Source of the DNA: Vibrio variabilis | GTDB lineage: Bacteria; Pseudomonadota; Gammaproteobacteria; Enterobacterales; Vibrionaceae | Direction of reading: 5' to 3' | Assembly: GCF_003263785.1 (NCBI RefSeq) | Contig: NZ_JYJK01000083.1 | Location: 1 to 47,706, forward strand | Length of the DNA: 47,706 bases | Part shown: one piece after another, positions 1 to 8,517 of the stretch | How positions within the stretch are numbered: the stretch's first letter is position 1 | How the letters are laid out: every line of letters begins with the position of its first letter | Program-made: the position numbers and the translations under genes | Notes under the pieces: generated by a model | Told to the model about the DNA's origin: nothing | What the model saw: only the letters and a program-made list of their open reading frames with translations | Database searches by the model: none

Positions 1-2
1 CG

Positions 3-446
3 TCTCCAGAGCATCCAGACATGGATCTAGATGATACACCACGTTGGGCTCCAGAGTTTGGTGATGACCGTCCAGAGATGGAAGAGCGTGACCTAACTGT
101 GAAGGTAATTGACGGAGAAATCCATATTGTTGATGCAAACACCAGTGAATGGGTAGGCACAGTTCAAGGTAAAGATGGTGAACTGGTATTCATTGGTAAT
201 GGTGATTTCCAGAAAACGCTCCTTAAAGTGGAAGGTGATATTGATTCGGACCAATTTGCTTTAGTCAAAGGCAACGGTCAATGGGTAGCAACTGTCTCAA
301 AAGTAGAGAATGGTGTGCGTGTTCAAACCAAGAAGCATGACCATGTTTTCGACGGTTCAAACATAGACAGTAGTAAACTACAAAACCTGGATTCATCTAA
401 GTTACAACGAGCTCGATCTGTAATTAAGCAGCATGTTCGTGGCTAA
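3..446 (+). CDS. Hypothetical protein, C-terminal part (5' end outside window)
   Basis: The reading frame is open from the first bases of the window, so the ATG at 21 is probably internal and the gene begins upstream. The visible 147 or so residues are acidic and hydrophilic with no membrane segment. The middle alternates short beta-prone stretches (for example VIDGEIHIVDA and WVATVSKVENGVRV), and the tail holds two copies of the short motif DSSKLQ before a basic helix ending IKQHVRG. I do not recognise the family. A strong inverted repeat follows the stop codon and probably ends its transcript. Without the N-terminus no function can be assigned. Confidence 0.6.
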   Translation, partial: SPEHPDMDLDDTPRWAPEFGDDRPEMEERDLTVKVIDGEIHIVDANTSEWVGTVQGKDGELVFIGNGDFQKTLLKVEGDIDSDQFALVKGNGQWVATVSKVENGVRVQTKKHDHVFDGSNIDSSKLQNLDSSKLQRARSVIKQHVRG

Positions 447-472
447 TCTTAGATTAAAATAAGCTAACTCTT

Positions 473-507
473 ACACCCAATAATAGTGTTCCACTATTAT
501 TGGGTGT
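473..507 (+). terminator. Intrinsic terminator-like hairpin
   Basis: A perfect 15-bp stem (ACACCCAATAATAGT and its complement) closes a five-base loop, 26 bases after the preceding stop codon. The T-tract after the stem is poor (TTCTCTG), so the hairpin is certain but its efficiency as a terminator is not. Confidence 0.6.
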
Positions 508-557
508 TCTCTGAAAATTTCTAAATAGCTACGGAAAGCGCTTCAGGAATCCAAGAT

Positions 558-1243
558 ATGAAACGCCTTCTTCTTATTCTCCCTCTTCTTCCTTTTCCAT
601 CTTTAGCAAATGATGCGCTTGTTAAATCTATTGAGCGCTTCACTGATATTTTTAGCATCAGCTTTTCCAAAGTGGAAGAAACGACTGTCGCAACTTTAGA
701 TGCCAACTACAAAATTACAGATAACTTTAGAATTTTTGGAGATGTTGATACGCTCATAAATTGGGAAGCCGGTGCAGGCTATTCTTTTTGGCAGGGAGAA
801 GACTACTATACAGAGAACACATTGAAGTTCAGTGAGTATAAAGTGGCAATGGGTATTTTTGCCGCGAAACTACTGTATGACAATTGGACGCTTATTGGTG
901 ATGTCAATTACAACCATAACTTTGACCAAGAACCTTGCTTGGCCGCACTTTGCTGGCAGAGCTCACTCTCTGACTCTATCAAATACAGTGCCGGGGTTTT
1001 GTGGAGTCCAATTAAACACGCTGATATTCTAATCAAGTACAATCAAGAAGTGGGGATAAAACAAAATACGTATTCTTTCAACAGAGATGAGATTCCGAAT
1101 CTTAGTGATAGAACGAATGAGAAATATTATGAGATTATTACACTTATTAATATGAAATATCTAAAACCTACTGTAACCTACACCCGTTTTCCAGAGGCAT
1201 AGACAGAGATTATGTAGAGTTTGGTCTAGCTTTCGATTTTTAA
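558..1243 (+). CDS. Outer-membrane beta-barrel-like protein (frameshifted near 1196)
   Basis: An N-terminal signal peptide (MKRLLLILPLLPFPSLAND) precedes about 205 residues rich in aromatic and alternating polar/hydrophobic strands. As sequenced the frame stops at 1202. Adding one G to the GG run at 1196-1197 continues the protein as GIDRDYVEFGLAFDF with a stop at 1241-1243. A C-terminal phenylalanine in an alternating strand is the usual signal for outer-membrane barrel assembly, which supports the repair. The repaired length is 228 residues. An AGGA element lies about ten bases before the ATG. The gene converges on the LysR gene with a four-base overlap. The exact family and any substrate are unknown. 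Confidence 0.6.
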
Positions 1244-2070
1244 TTGTTTAGATAACCACGAATTCTATCTCGAAGCTCCTTGTGATGAACATTAGTTTGA
1301 TATTTTTTATGAAAGACTAATTCAAACTCGACGGGATTCAGTTCAAAAGGTGGCTGATGAATCTTAAAGTTCATTATTTTTGCAAGGTGAAGCATTGTCT
1401 TTGGCCAAGCCGCAATATAACTCGTTCCCTTTAGCGCAAGCAGAAGGTTAGTAATACTTCTAACTTCAATAGCTACATCTCGAGCTAAGCTTTTACCTGA
1501 TAATAGATCGACCATCGGAACTTCTTGACGCAATAATTTCAATGTAATGTGCTTCGCTGCTGCATATTCTTCCATTGTAATCACATCAGCATAATCACTT
1601 ACCTCTGGATCTGTGATAAACACTAGGCTGTCGATGACAGCTTGTTCATAGGAAAAAGCGGTTTGTCTTGGAAGTCCGGCATCAATCACGAGATCAACGC
1701 GATTCATATGAATATCTTCCATTATTTCTTCGACAGAAACGGGCGACTCGACTAGTAATACGCCATCCATCATGGGTAAGTTATATAATAAGTTTGCTGG
1801 AGTATAGACAACAAAATCTCTTTTGCTGGAAACTGCGCCCTCCATAAGCTCAAGAGCTTCACTCAACTGACGTGCTAACTTGTGAGCCATAGAAGTTGGC
1901 TCGATTGAACGCCCAGTCCTCACAAACAATGGATAGCCAGTCGTTTTTTCAAAACGTTTGATTGCAGCACTTACTGCTGGCTGAGTTTGCCCCAAAGACT
2001 CTGACGCTTTTGTAATGGAATTAAATTGGTAAACAGATAGAAAAGGTTTTACAAGGTTGAGATCAAACAT
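1240..2070 (-). CDS. LysR-family transcriptional regulator
   Basis: The N-terminal winged helix-turn-helix is clear in residues 1-60: FDLNLVKPFLSVYQFNSITK, then SLGQTQPAVSAAIKRFE and LFVRTGR. An effector-binding region follows. I place the start at the ATG at 2070, not 45 bases upstream, because GAGGT lies seven bases before it and LysR proteins normally begin just ahead of this helix. The length is 276 residues, slightly short for the family. No divergent metabolic gene stands next to it: upstream is only the decayed DUF2999 copy and then the chemotaxis receptor, so its target is not apparent from context. Its 3' end overlaps the barrel-protein gene. Confidence 0.85.
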   Translation of the reverse strand: MFDLNLVKPFLSVYQFNSITKASESLGQTQPAVSAAIKRFEKTTGYPLFVRTGRSIEPTSMAHKLARQLSEALELMEGAVSSKRDFVVYTPANLLYNLPMMDGVLLVESPVSVEEIMEDIHMNRVDLVIDAGLPRQTAFSYEQAVIDSLVFITDPEVSDYADVITMEEYAAAKHITLKLLRQEVPMVDLLSGKSLARDVAIEVRSITNLLLALKGTSYIAAWPKTMLHLAKIMNFKIHQPPFELNPVEFELVFHKKYQTNVHHKELRDRIRGYLNN

Positions 2071-2161
2071 AATTACCTCATTGAAAGCAGCTATTTTGAG
2101 TTTAGCAAAAACCAAAACTATGATGCCATCGCACCTTACAATATTTTACGATGTTAATTAT

Positions 2162-2320
2162 TAGCTGCTTTTTTGCCACTTTGATTTTCTATGAGTCAAA
2201 GTTTAACTCTACCAGTCCTTCTTTGATAAAAGTAATTTGATCCGACAACAGTTGCAGCTTGTCTTGGGGCAGATCCGGCTGGTCTAAAGTAGCTATCTCC
2301 CTATGCGCACATCTCAGCAT
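2162..2320 (-). pseudogene. Degenerate DUF2999 paralogue
   Basis: Read on the minus strand, this stretch gives [17 protein letters not shown], then FIKEGLVELNFDS, a TAG stop, and KIKVAKKQL in the same frame. It aligns without gaps to the C-terminal half of the intact DUF2999 protein at 17006-17257 ([41 protein letters not shown]). The DNA is also similar over the last codons. An ATG at 2320 would give only 43 residues, and the N-terminal half is not convincingly recognisable upstream. I read it as the remains of a duplicated or transferred copy. A short expressed protein is possible but less likely. Confidence 0.55.
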
Positions 2321-2414
2321 TACCTTCAGTAACAAAAATATAAATAAATTGTTTAAAATTCTTGTAGATTGCCGATATAGTGTGAAATCAGTCGTATTTT
2401 ATAGAGGTTTAAGG

Positions 2415-4412
2415 ATGAAACTCTCGATATCGAGTAAGCTTCGGATGAGTTATCTGGCGCTTGCGGTACTTTTTATCGTCTCATCTCTGTTTGTGTATCG
2501 AAGCGTTGATGGACTGCAAACACAAACACATTCATTATTGCGTTTTGACCTACCAACGGTTGATGCCAGTCGTCAGCTTGGGCAGTCGCTACAAACAACG
2601 GTGTCTGAGTTAAGAGGCCATATGTTGCTGGTGGGCTCTGAAGAGCAGGTACAAGCCTCAAAAGCCAAGGTGCTGCAACATATTGATCACGTCGATATTC
2701 AACTTATTAGCTTAGAAGGATTGTTGCCAGAACAAACCTATTTGGCAGTCAGTGAGCGCTGGGCATCAATTAAAGAGACTGCGAATAAAATCTTAGAGAT
2801 TGCGCAAACCCATGACAACCTTCCAGCTCATGCGCTATTTATCAATGAAGCAGCGCCAATAGCAGAAGTCGCTCTTGATCAAATTCAGGGGCTTATCAAC
2901 GACGAAGCAGGTCGTGCGGCGGGTGGTGAGCGCAAACGCTTATTTAAACTCTATGCCGATGCCTACAATTCTCTTGCTAATGCGCTGTCTGCTCAGCGAG
3001 ATTATCTTCAGTACGGTAACCAAGATTACCTCGATAAGTACAACGACTTTTTGAAATCCCACACTAAAGTTGTCGAACAAATCGGCTACAAAACACAGTT
3101 ACTCAGTAGTAGTGATGAAAGCCTATGGTCTCTTTTCAATGAGATGAAGGGGCTGTATCTACCGTTAGCAAAACAAGTGATTGAACTGCGCCAGTCTCCG
3201 AGCTGGAACCAGTCTAATTTCTTGATGGAGTCTGAATTACTGCCGGCGATCCAGCAAGTCCAAAGTGAGCTCGAGAATGTGGTTCTTCTTGCTCAGCAAA
3301 AAGCGGGTGAGACAGAAAATCGTATCGGTACAAGTGTAAATTCATTGCTGGCGATATTAACGTTAAGCTGCGTTGTTGTTCTTGGTGTTGCCTTTATCGT
3401 TTCTCATTTCTTAGGGCGCCAAATTGGTGGCCGTGTGTCGCTGATTGCTAAGCGTGCGCAATTGATCGCGGCAGGTGATGTGTCGAGTGCGCCACTGACG
3501 GTCACTGGCCGCGATGAATTGGCGGATCTTATGACCTCGATTAACAGCATGAACCAATCACTGTCTAAGTTAGTGGGGCAAGTGTCGCAGAGTGTGGGCG
3601 CTGTTGAGGATAAAATGGATGACCTTACCAAACATAGTCGCCAAAGTTTGCAGCAAGTTGAGTTACAGTCTTCAAACCTAGATAACATCGGTCATTCGTT
3701 GTCTGAAGTAGCGGTGGGCTCTGAGCAAACTGCAAGCCAGGTTCAGATTTCTTCTTCTGCTCTGGTAGACGCTAAGCAAGAGTTAGCCTCTGGTGAAACC
3801 ATGCTGACCGAAAACCACGGCAATATGACGGATTTGGTGAGTGCGATTCAAACGGCGCAGCAGCTCGTCGCGAAGCTTAGCAATGAGAGTCAAGCCATTG
3901 GTAAAGTGACTGAAGTAATCGAAGGCTTGGCTGAGCAAACCAATTTATTAGCGCTTAATGCGGCGATAGAAGCAGCGCGAGCGGGCGAGCAAGGTCGAGG
4001 TTTTGCCGTGGTTGCGGATGAGGTGAGAATGCTTGCTAGCCGAACCACGGAATCCACCACAGAGATCAACGCCATTGTGCAAGCTATCCGCAGCTCAACC
4101 AATAAAGTGGAGGAGCAGATCAATGAGGGAACCTCGATTGCGTCCGATGCGATGGAGCAAACCTACGAAGCGCTGAGTCGAGTTCAGTTGTCGGCAGAAC
4201 AAGTAGAACTAGTGAATGCACAAATGGCGAGTTTAGCAGCAACTGCAGAGCAGCAGGCGAATGCGACACAGACTATCTCAGGGCTAGTGAATGACATCAA
4301 TGAGTCACTCAGTGCGGTCGCAGGGCAAACACGTTCAGCTAACGAAGTGACCGAGCAGGTCACAGCCAACGTGGGCGAGCTTCATCAGCAAGTCGCTAAT
4401 TTTAAGGTGTAA
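2415..4412 (+). CDS. Methyl-accepting chemotaxis protein
   Basis: This is a transmembrane chemoreceptor of about 665 residues. TM1 lies near residues 10-31, followed by a mostly helical periplasmic sensor of about 270 residues, TM2 near 311-333 ([20 protein letters not shown]), a HAMP linker, and the cytoplasmic signalling hairpin. The highly conserved tip is present near residues 503-540 ([20 protein letters not shown], then [15 protein letters not shown]), where CheA and CheW bind. The long helical sensor resembles double four-helix-bundle (HBM-type) ligand domains, but I cannot confirm that or name a ligand. The ATG at 2415 is chosen because GAGG precedes it and TM1 follows directly; the longer upstream frame overlaps the DUF2999 remnant. 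A strong terminator follows. Confidence 0.93.
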   Translation: MKLSISSKLRMSYLALAVLFIVSSLFVYRSVDGLQTQTHSLLRFDLPTVDASRQLGQSLQTTVSELRGHMLLVGSEEQVQASKAKVLQHIDHVDIQLISLEGLLPEQTYLAVSERWASIKETANKILEIAQTHDNLPAHALFINEAAPIAEVALDQIQGLINDEAGRAAGGERKRLFKLYADAYNSLANALSAQRDYLQYGNQDYLDKYNDFLKSHTKVVEQIGYKTQLLSSSDESLWSLFNEMKGLYLPLAKQVIELRQSPSWNQSNFLMESELLPAIQQVQSELENVVLLAQQKAGETENRIGTSVNSLLAILTLSCVVVLGVAFIVSHFLGRQIGGRVSLIAKRAQLIAAGDVSSAPLTVTGRDELADLMTSINSMNQSLSKLVGQVSQSVGAVEDKMDDLTKHSRQSLQQVELQSSNLDNIGHSLSEVAVGSEQTASQVQISSSALVDAKQELASGETMLTENHGNMTDLVSAIQTAQQLVAKLSNESQAIGKVTEVIEGLAEQTNLLALNAAIEAARAGEQGRGFAVVADEVRMLASRTTESTTEINAIVQAIRSSTNKVEEQINEGTSIASDAMEQTYEALSRVQLSAEQVELVNAQMASLAATAEQQANATQTISGLVNDINESLSAVAGQTRSANEVTEQVTANVGELHQQVANFKV

Positions 4413-4415
4413 CCG

Positions 4416-4452
4416 AAATGCCCATCATAATAAAATGATGGGCATTTTTTTG
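4416..4452. terminator. Intrinsic terminator shared by convergent genes
   Basis: A 13-bp perfect stem (AAATGCCCATCAT and its complement) with a six-base loop is followed on the plus strand by a run of T. It lies between the chemoreceptor and the convergent yjiHG operon. The plus-strand T-run is much stronger than the minus-strand one. Confidence 0.88.
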
Positions 4453-4472
4453 CGCTCAAATTAGCGGCGTTG

Positions 4473-4940
4473 CTAGACCAAAATGTTCATTAAGAACATA
4501 GCGCCAAAGGCGTTGAGTACAGAGATTGCAATCATCACTGGAATGTAACGTCCTTCCGTACCAATCGGCCCCATGATACGACCCATGTATTGAATTTGAG
4601 AGCCCATTAGGTAGATAGCAGGTGCTAGGATAGCGATGTGAGTACCATTTAAGATGCCTTGGTCAAACAGGGTGATGACCACACCAACCGCGCCGCCCAT
4701 CGACATCCAAGCCCCAATAAGTACCGCCGCCGCTTCACCCGGCAAGCCAAAAATGGCCATGACCGGAGCAAAAATAGCGCCCATAGCATCTAGAGCTCCT
4801 GTAATTTGAAGCGCTTTGATTATCACAAATGCCATTAGGACATTCGGAACGGTTGATGTGGTGGCGATGACCCAACCTTTCTTTGCACCTTCAACAAAAA
4901 TGTCAGTGACCATTGGTTTTTTCGCTTTTACTTCACTCAT
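4473..4940 (-). CDS. yjiG: YjiG-family inner-membrane protein (Gate domain)
   Basis: The protein has 155 residues and several hydrophobic helices (VLMAFVIIKALQITGALDAM, VLIGAWMSMGGAVGVVITLF, HIAILAPAIYLMGSQ). It matches the YjiG/SpmB-like family with the nucleoside-recognition (Gate) fold, whose transported substrate is not firmly established. Its ATG overlaps the stop codon of yjiH by one base (TAATG), with AGGAGA just upstream, so the two are translationally coupled. The pair probably forms one membrane complex. Confidence 0.82.
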   Translation of the reverse strand: MSEVKAKKPMVTDIFVEGAKKGWVIATTSTVPNVLMAFVIIKALQITGALDAMGAIFAPVMAIFGLPGEAAAVLIGAWMSMGGAVGVVITLFDQGILNGTHIAILAPAIYLMGSQIQYMGRIMGPIGTEGRYIPVMIAISVLNAFGAMFLMNILV

Positions 4941-5674
4941 TATGCGGTCTCCTGCTGCGTGTTCGTTTGGTCTTGTTTTGGTGTTTTATCTTCTTTGCCT
5001 TCAGTGATGTTCAAATACACACGGAACAGGTTAGCGCCAACGAACTTAAACAAGAACATGACGGCGACCGCCAAACCAATGGAAGATGTCACGGCAAGAG
5101 AGCCGTCCATGAGCGTTAATGTGAAAAGCACGGCACCAGAAGAGAAGAAGTTGACAATCGCCGCACCCGCGGTGAACTGGAACATGGTAAAAACGTCGGT
5201 TTCGCGTTTGGTTAAGTGGCCTTCGTCTTTTAGCTGACGCGTCATAGCCGCACCAGCATCGGTACTTTGTAATGAGGCAATCAATGCGAGCCCAGAGTTG
5301 CCAGGAATACCCATTAACGGACGTAGAAGAGGAGAGAGCAATTTGCGAGCCGCATCCAGCGCACCATAATGCTCAAGCACATTGATCATGCCCAGTGCGA
5401 ACATGACGGTTGGGATCAGAGTTAATGCGAAAATGAAGCCGTCACGTGCACCACTGCCACCGACACCACGAAAAGAGGTGGTCGCAGCTTGAACGCCATT
5501 TTCAGTTTCAGTGACGTTGTGGGCGACTTGGCCAAATGCACCGTTGAGCGTGGTGAAATCAAATACCCCATACCATTCGTTGGATTGGAGTAAACCAGAG
5601 AAGAAAACAATCGCAAAAGCTAAGGCAATATAGCTTCCGATTGTTACCTTGCGTTCTTTAGTTAAGTCAGACAT
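4940..5674 (-). CDS. yjiH: YjiH-family inner-membrane protein (Gate domain)
   Basis: This is a protein of 244 residues with about six membrane segments and the nucleoside-recognition (Gate) region near GNSGLALIASLQSTDAGAAM, typical of YjiH and the spore maturation protein SpmA. I place the start at the ATG at 5674 (MSDLTKERKV) because AGGT stands at a good distance upstream; a longer frame from 5707 lacks such a site. It is the first gene of the yjiH-yjiG operon. A perfect 14-bp palindrome lies about 60 bases upstream and could be an operator. The substrate is unknown; nucleosides are suggested only by the domain name. Confidence 0.82.
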   Translation of the reverse strand: MSDLTKERKVTIGSYIALAFAIVFFSGLLQSNEWYGVFDFTTLNGAFGQVAHNVTETENGVQAATTSFRGVGGSGARDGFIFALTLIPTVMFALGMINVLEHYGALDAARKLLSPLLRPLMGIPGNSGLALIASLQSTDAGAAMTRQLKDEGHLTKRETDVFTMFQFTAGAAIVNFFSSGAVLFTLTLMDGSLAVTSSIGLAVAVMFLFKFVGANLFRVYLNITEGKEDKTPKQDQTNTQQETA

Positions 5675-5732
5675 GGAACTACCTATTGAAAGTGGAACAG
5701 AGTGCATAGTCTGAGGATATCGAAGCCTTTAA

Positions 5733-5746
5733 ATACTGATCAGTAT
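5733..5746. promoter_or_regulatory. Perfect palindrome upstream of yjiH
   Basis: ATACTGATCAGTAT is a perfect 14-bp palindrome, 58 bases before the yjiH start codon and about 230 bases before the divergent permease start. Its position suits an operator for a dimeric repressor. I cannot match it to a known regulator. Confidence 0.3.
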
Positions 5747-5977
5747 CAATTGAAGGATTATTTCACTGAAACTAATTATTACAAAACATGTAACTGTGAA
5801 ATTGCCCGAGAAATAGATATAGCTCTGTTAATAGGTTGGATTAATTTTGCTAATTCGAGTTAAAAACGTTCATGGAACTAGCAACGTATGTTACCTATTA
5901 TTCTGGTTTGATACTGTTTATTGGCAGCAAATGAGAATAGGCTGACAATAGAAATCAGAGAATTAGGTGATAAACTT

Positions 5978-7150
5978 ATGCAAAAACACGGTCTTTCGTT
6001 TTGGTATGCCGCAGCGTTTATGTTTGGTGCTATACAGCTCGTTGCGCTACCGCTTTTGATCCCGAGTCATATTCTGGAAGTGACGGGCTCTATGGTACAC
6101 ACGGGAGCGGCGCTTTCGTTTGTTGGATTAAGCGGTTTTATTGCGCCACTTATCGGTTCGACGGTCGATCGCTTGAAGCTGCATAGTGCAGCACAAAAAG
6201 CCTCACTGGTATTCTATGCCTTTGCCATGGCGCTGTTCGCTTTTGTTCCAGCAACGTGGGCGATGTACTTTGCGACATTCTTGGTGGGTCTTGGATCTAT
6301 CACGCTCATGACTGTCAACCCGACTTTTATCGTGGCGGCAGGCTTTGATAAAGCACAAGAAGCATTGCGCTTGACTCGCATGAACCAAAGTATCTTTGTT
6401 GGCGCGATTGTCATGGGCGCTATTTTGGCCATAGCGGAAGGCATCAGTGCAACGCTCAGCTTTGGTATTGTTAGCGCGCTTTCGATTATTGCGATGATCA
6501 TTGTATCTATTGATGGCAAAGTGGCTGCGCAGCGTATTGTATCCGATGCAGCGCAACAAGGTGAAAGCGAAGAGAAAGGCCGCTGGAACCTAACATTTGT
6601 TACTTTTCTATTGGCGGTGTTCATTGCCATGCTGGCAAGCGCCAACCAAGTCGCACAAGGCCCTAACCTATTTGAAAGCTTGTTCGACATTGACAAGTCA
6701 GCTACGGCATTGCTGCTATCCATCTCGTCGGTAATTAGCCTATTAACATTGGATATTGCTGGTCGTGCACTCGGAAAGTTCGGCGCAGGTAAAGTGTGGG
6801 TTGTGGGGTTAGTTGGCTACATTGTGGTTGGTACAGTACTTTCAAGCTTAGTCACGGGCTCTACAGACTATTTCTACCTGCCACTTGTGATGCACCTAGT
6901 GTTTATGCAGTGTTTGTCGATGGTCGACATGGTTAAGCCCGCCATTGTTGCCAAGGTCACGACGCTGTCGCCTGCCGCGACTCAAGGCTTCTTGCTGTTC
7001 GCGATTGCCGGTGGTTACGCTGCGGGTACATCACTGGGTGGTGTTGTGGGTGAGGTTGCCGGTATGGCGAGCTTGTTCAGCTTTGTTGCGCTAAGTGCAG
7101 CAGTAGCACTGGCTTTTGCGCTATTTACTCTTGCGCGCATCAAGGACTAA
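5978..7150 (+). CDS. Major facilitator superfamily permease
   Basis: The protein has 390 residues and about twelve hydrophobic segments separated by short loops, with a longer charged central loop (around QRIVSDAAQQGESEEKGRW) between the two six-helix halves, as is normal for MFS transporters. The loop between helices 2 and 3 contains GSTVDRLK, resembling the family's conserved motif A. I choose the ATG at 5978 because AGGTGA lies eight bases ahead of it; a TTG at 5921 would add 19 residues. It has no operon partner, so the substrate cannot be inferred. A bidirectional terminator separates it from roxA. Confidence 0.8.
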   Translation: MQKHGLSFWYAAAFMFGAIQLVALPLLIPSHILEVTGSMVHTGAALSFVGLSGFIAPLIGSTVDRLKLHSAAQKASLVFYAFAMALFAFVPATWAMYFATFLVGLGSITLMTVNPTFIVAAGFDKAQEALRLTRMNQSIFVGAIVMGAILAIAEGISATLSFGIVSALSIIAMIIVSIDGKVAAQRIVSDAAQQGESEEKGRWNLTFVTFLLAVFIAMLASANQVAQGPNLFESLFDIDKSATALLLSISSVISLLTLDIAGRALGKFGAGKVWVVGLVGYIVVGTVLSSLVTGSTDYFYLPLVMHLVFMQCLSMVDMVKPAIVAKVTTLSPAATQGFLLFAIAGGYAAGTSLGGVVGEVAGMASLFSFVALSAAVALAFALFTLARIKD

Positions 7151-7167
7151 CCTATCTAAGTAGAAGA

Positions 7168-7198
7168 AAAAATGGCGTCCACATCGGACGCCATTTTT
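7168..7198. terminator. Bidirectional intrinsic terminator
   Basis: A perfect 13-bp stem (AAAAATGGCGTCC and its complement) closes a five-base loop, with an A-run before and a T-run after it. It serves both the permease on the plus strand and roxA on the minus strand. Confidence 0.9.
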
Positions 7199-7202
7199 GT
7201 TT

Positions 7203-8330
7203 TTAGTCGATGAACCAGTATCCCTTGTTGATGAGTTCAGTCAGAAGCGGCACAACGTGAGAGTTAGGTTCGATATCAACGACAACTTCGCTGTCTGTGA
7301 GAACTCTTGCTAGCCAAGTTTGTGCTTCTGGCAACTTGAACACTTCACCATTGATGTACACCATGGTTGGCTCTTCCTCATGTAACAGTGCACGCAAGCC
7401 TGCCACCTTATAAATGGCACCACCGTTTGAAAGGTGCTGGGCAACATCCTCAGAGCTCCACTTGTCTTCCGGTTCAATGATATTAAGCTGATGACGGGAT
7501 TGACTGAGCATACAACCTAAAAAGTCTTTAATTGTCGATTCGTCTTGCAGTGCCGACATCAACATGTTTGTCAGCGTTTCTTTGTCATCGGTACTGATTT
7601 GACCAAAGTGCTCGGTCGCACTGAGAGTCGGCTTATCCATGTGTTTATCGCCATAGTCATGAGCTAACACATAGTCGGCGAAATTGCTGACCAGCTCTTG
7701 TTCTTTTGGAGAGCGAAAGCCAACGGAGTAGCTGAGTGATGGCTCTAGGGCGTACCCATCATGTGGGAACCCAGGTGGGATATAGAGAATATCGCCAGGC
7801 TCAAGCACATCGTCGATGATGGCATCAAAAGACTCTATCTGTCGCAGTGCTTCGTGACGCTTAGTTTCTTTGTATTGCCCGATATCTTTCGCGCCAACGC
7901 GCCAATGACGTTTCCCCATCCCCTGAACAATAAAGACATCGTATTGGTCGATGTGTGGCCCCACGCCGCCACCTTGGACGGAGTAGCTCACCATTAGATC
8001 ATCAAACAGCCATTGAGGGAGTGCTTTAAACGGCTCGACGAGTTCTGCTGCACCGGCGTGCCAGTGATTGGTGGCTTGAACGATTAAAGACCAGTGGCTA
8101 TCTGCCAACTCTGCGAATTTTTGTTCAGTAAATGGGCCGTGTTCAGCATGCCAATTTTGATCAAGATTGGAGACAAAGCGCGAGTCGATCTCTTCTTCCA
8201 TCGATAGCCCTGCAAGCTCTTCTGGCGAGATAGGATCGGTGAAAGCGGCGAAACCACCTTTAATGATGGTTGGCTGCTTTTGCCAGTATTGGGCAAGGAA
8301 GTCGGCGAGATTTATGGTTAATTGATACAT
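7203..8330 (-). CDS. roxA: Ribosomal protein uL16 arginine 3-hydroxylase (RoxA/YcfD)
   Basis: This is a 2-oxoglutarate and Fe(II)-dependent oxygenase of the JmjC/cupin type. In this family the enzyme hydroxylates an arginine of ribosomal protein L16. The iron-binding facial triad is visible: HxD in GPHIDQYDVF near residue 125 and the distal histidine in PPGFPHDGY near residue 187. The C-terminal third matches the dimerisation and winged-helix part of YcfD. The length of 375 residues matches E. coli YcfD. No strong ribosome-binding site precedes the ATG. It stands alone between a terminator and the divergent sensor kinase gene. Confidence 0.9.
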   Translation of the reverse strand: MYQLTINLADFLAQYWQKQPTIIKGGFAAFTDPISPEELAGLSMEEEIDSRFVSNLDQNWHAEHGPFTEQKFAELADSHWSLIVQATNHWHAGAAELVEPFKALPQWLFDDLMVSYSVQGGGVGPHIDQYDVFIVQGMGKRHWRVGAKDIGQYKETKRHEALRQIESFDAIIDDVLEPGDILYIPPGFPHDGYALEPSLSYSVGFRSPKEQELVSNFADYVLAHDYGDKHMDKPTLSATEHFGQISTDDKETLTNMLMSALQDESTIKDFLGCMLSQSRHQLNIIEPEDKWSSEDVAQHLSNGGAIYKVAGLRALLHEEEPTMVYINGEVFKLPEAQTWLARVLTDSEVVVDIEPNSHVVPLLTELINKGYWFID

Positions 8331-8517
8331 AGAAAACTTATTTATTTTGGAGTCACTGTTGAAGGCTACGCGGATTCTAGCAACTTAGGGTGGAGAAGTC
8401 GCCTTGGGTGCCGAGAAAGGGGTGAAATTGATGCATACAACGCGACAACAGTTTTGACAAACCACGGATCCGTTCTAATAGTTAAATAATTGAATTAATA
8501 AAAAGAAAGGGAAATTG

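Noticed and set aside
2259..2414. Extended N-terminus of the chemoreceptor from 2259
   Set aside because: The extra residues do not resemble the family, lie over the DUF2999 remnant, and lack a ribosome site; the ATG at 2415 has GAGG and is followed by the first membrane helix.
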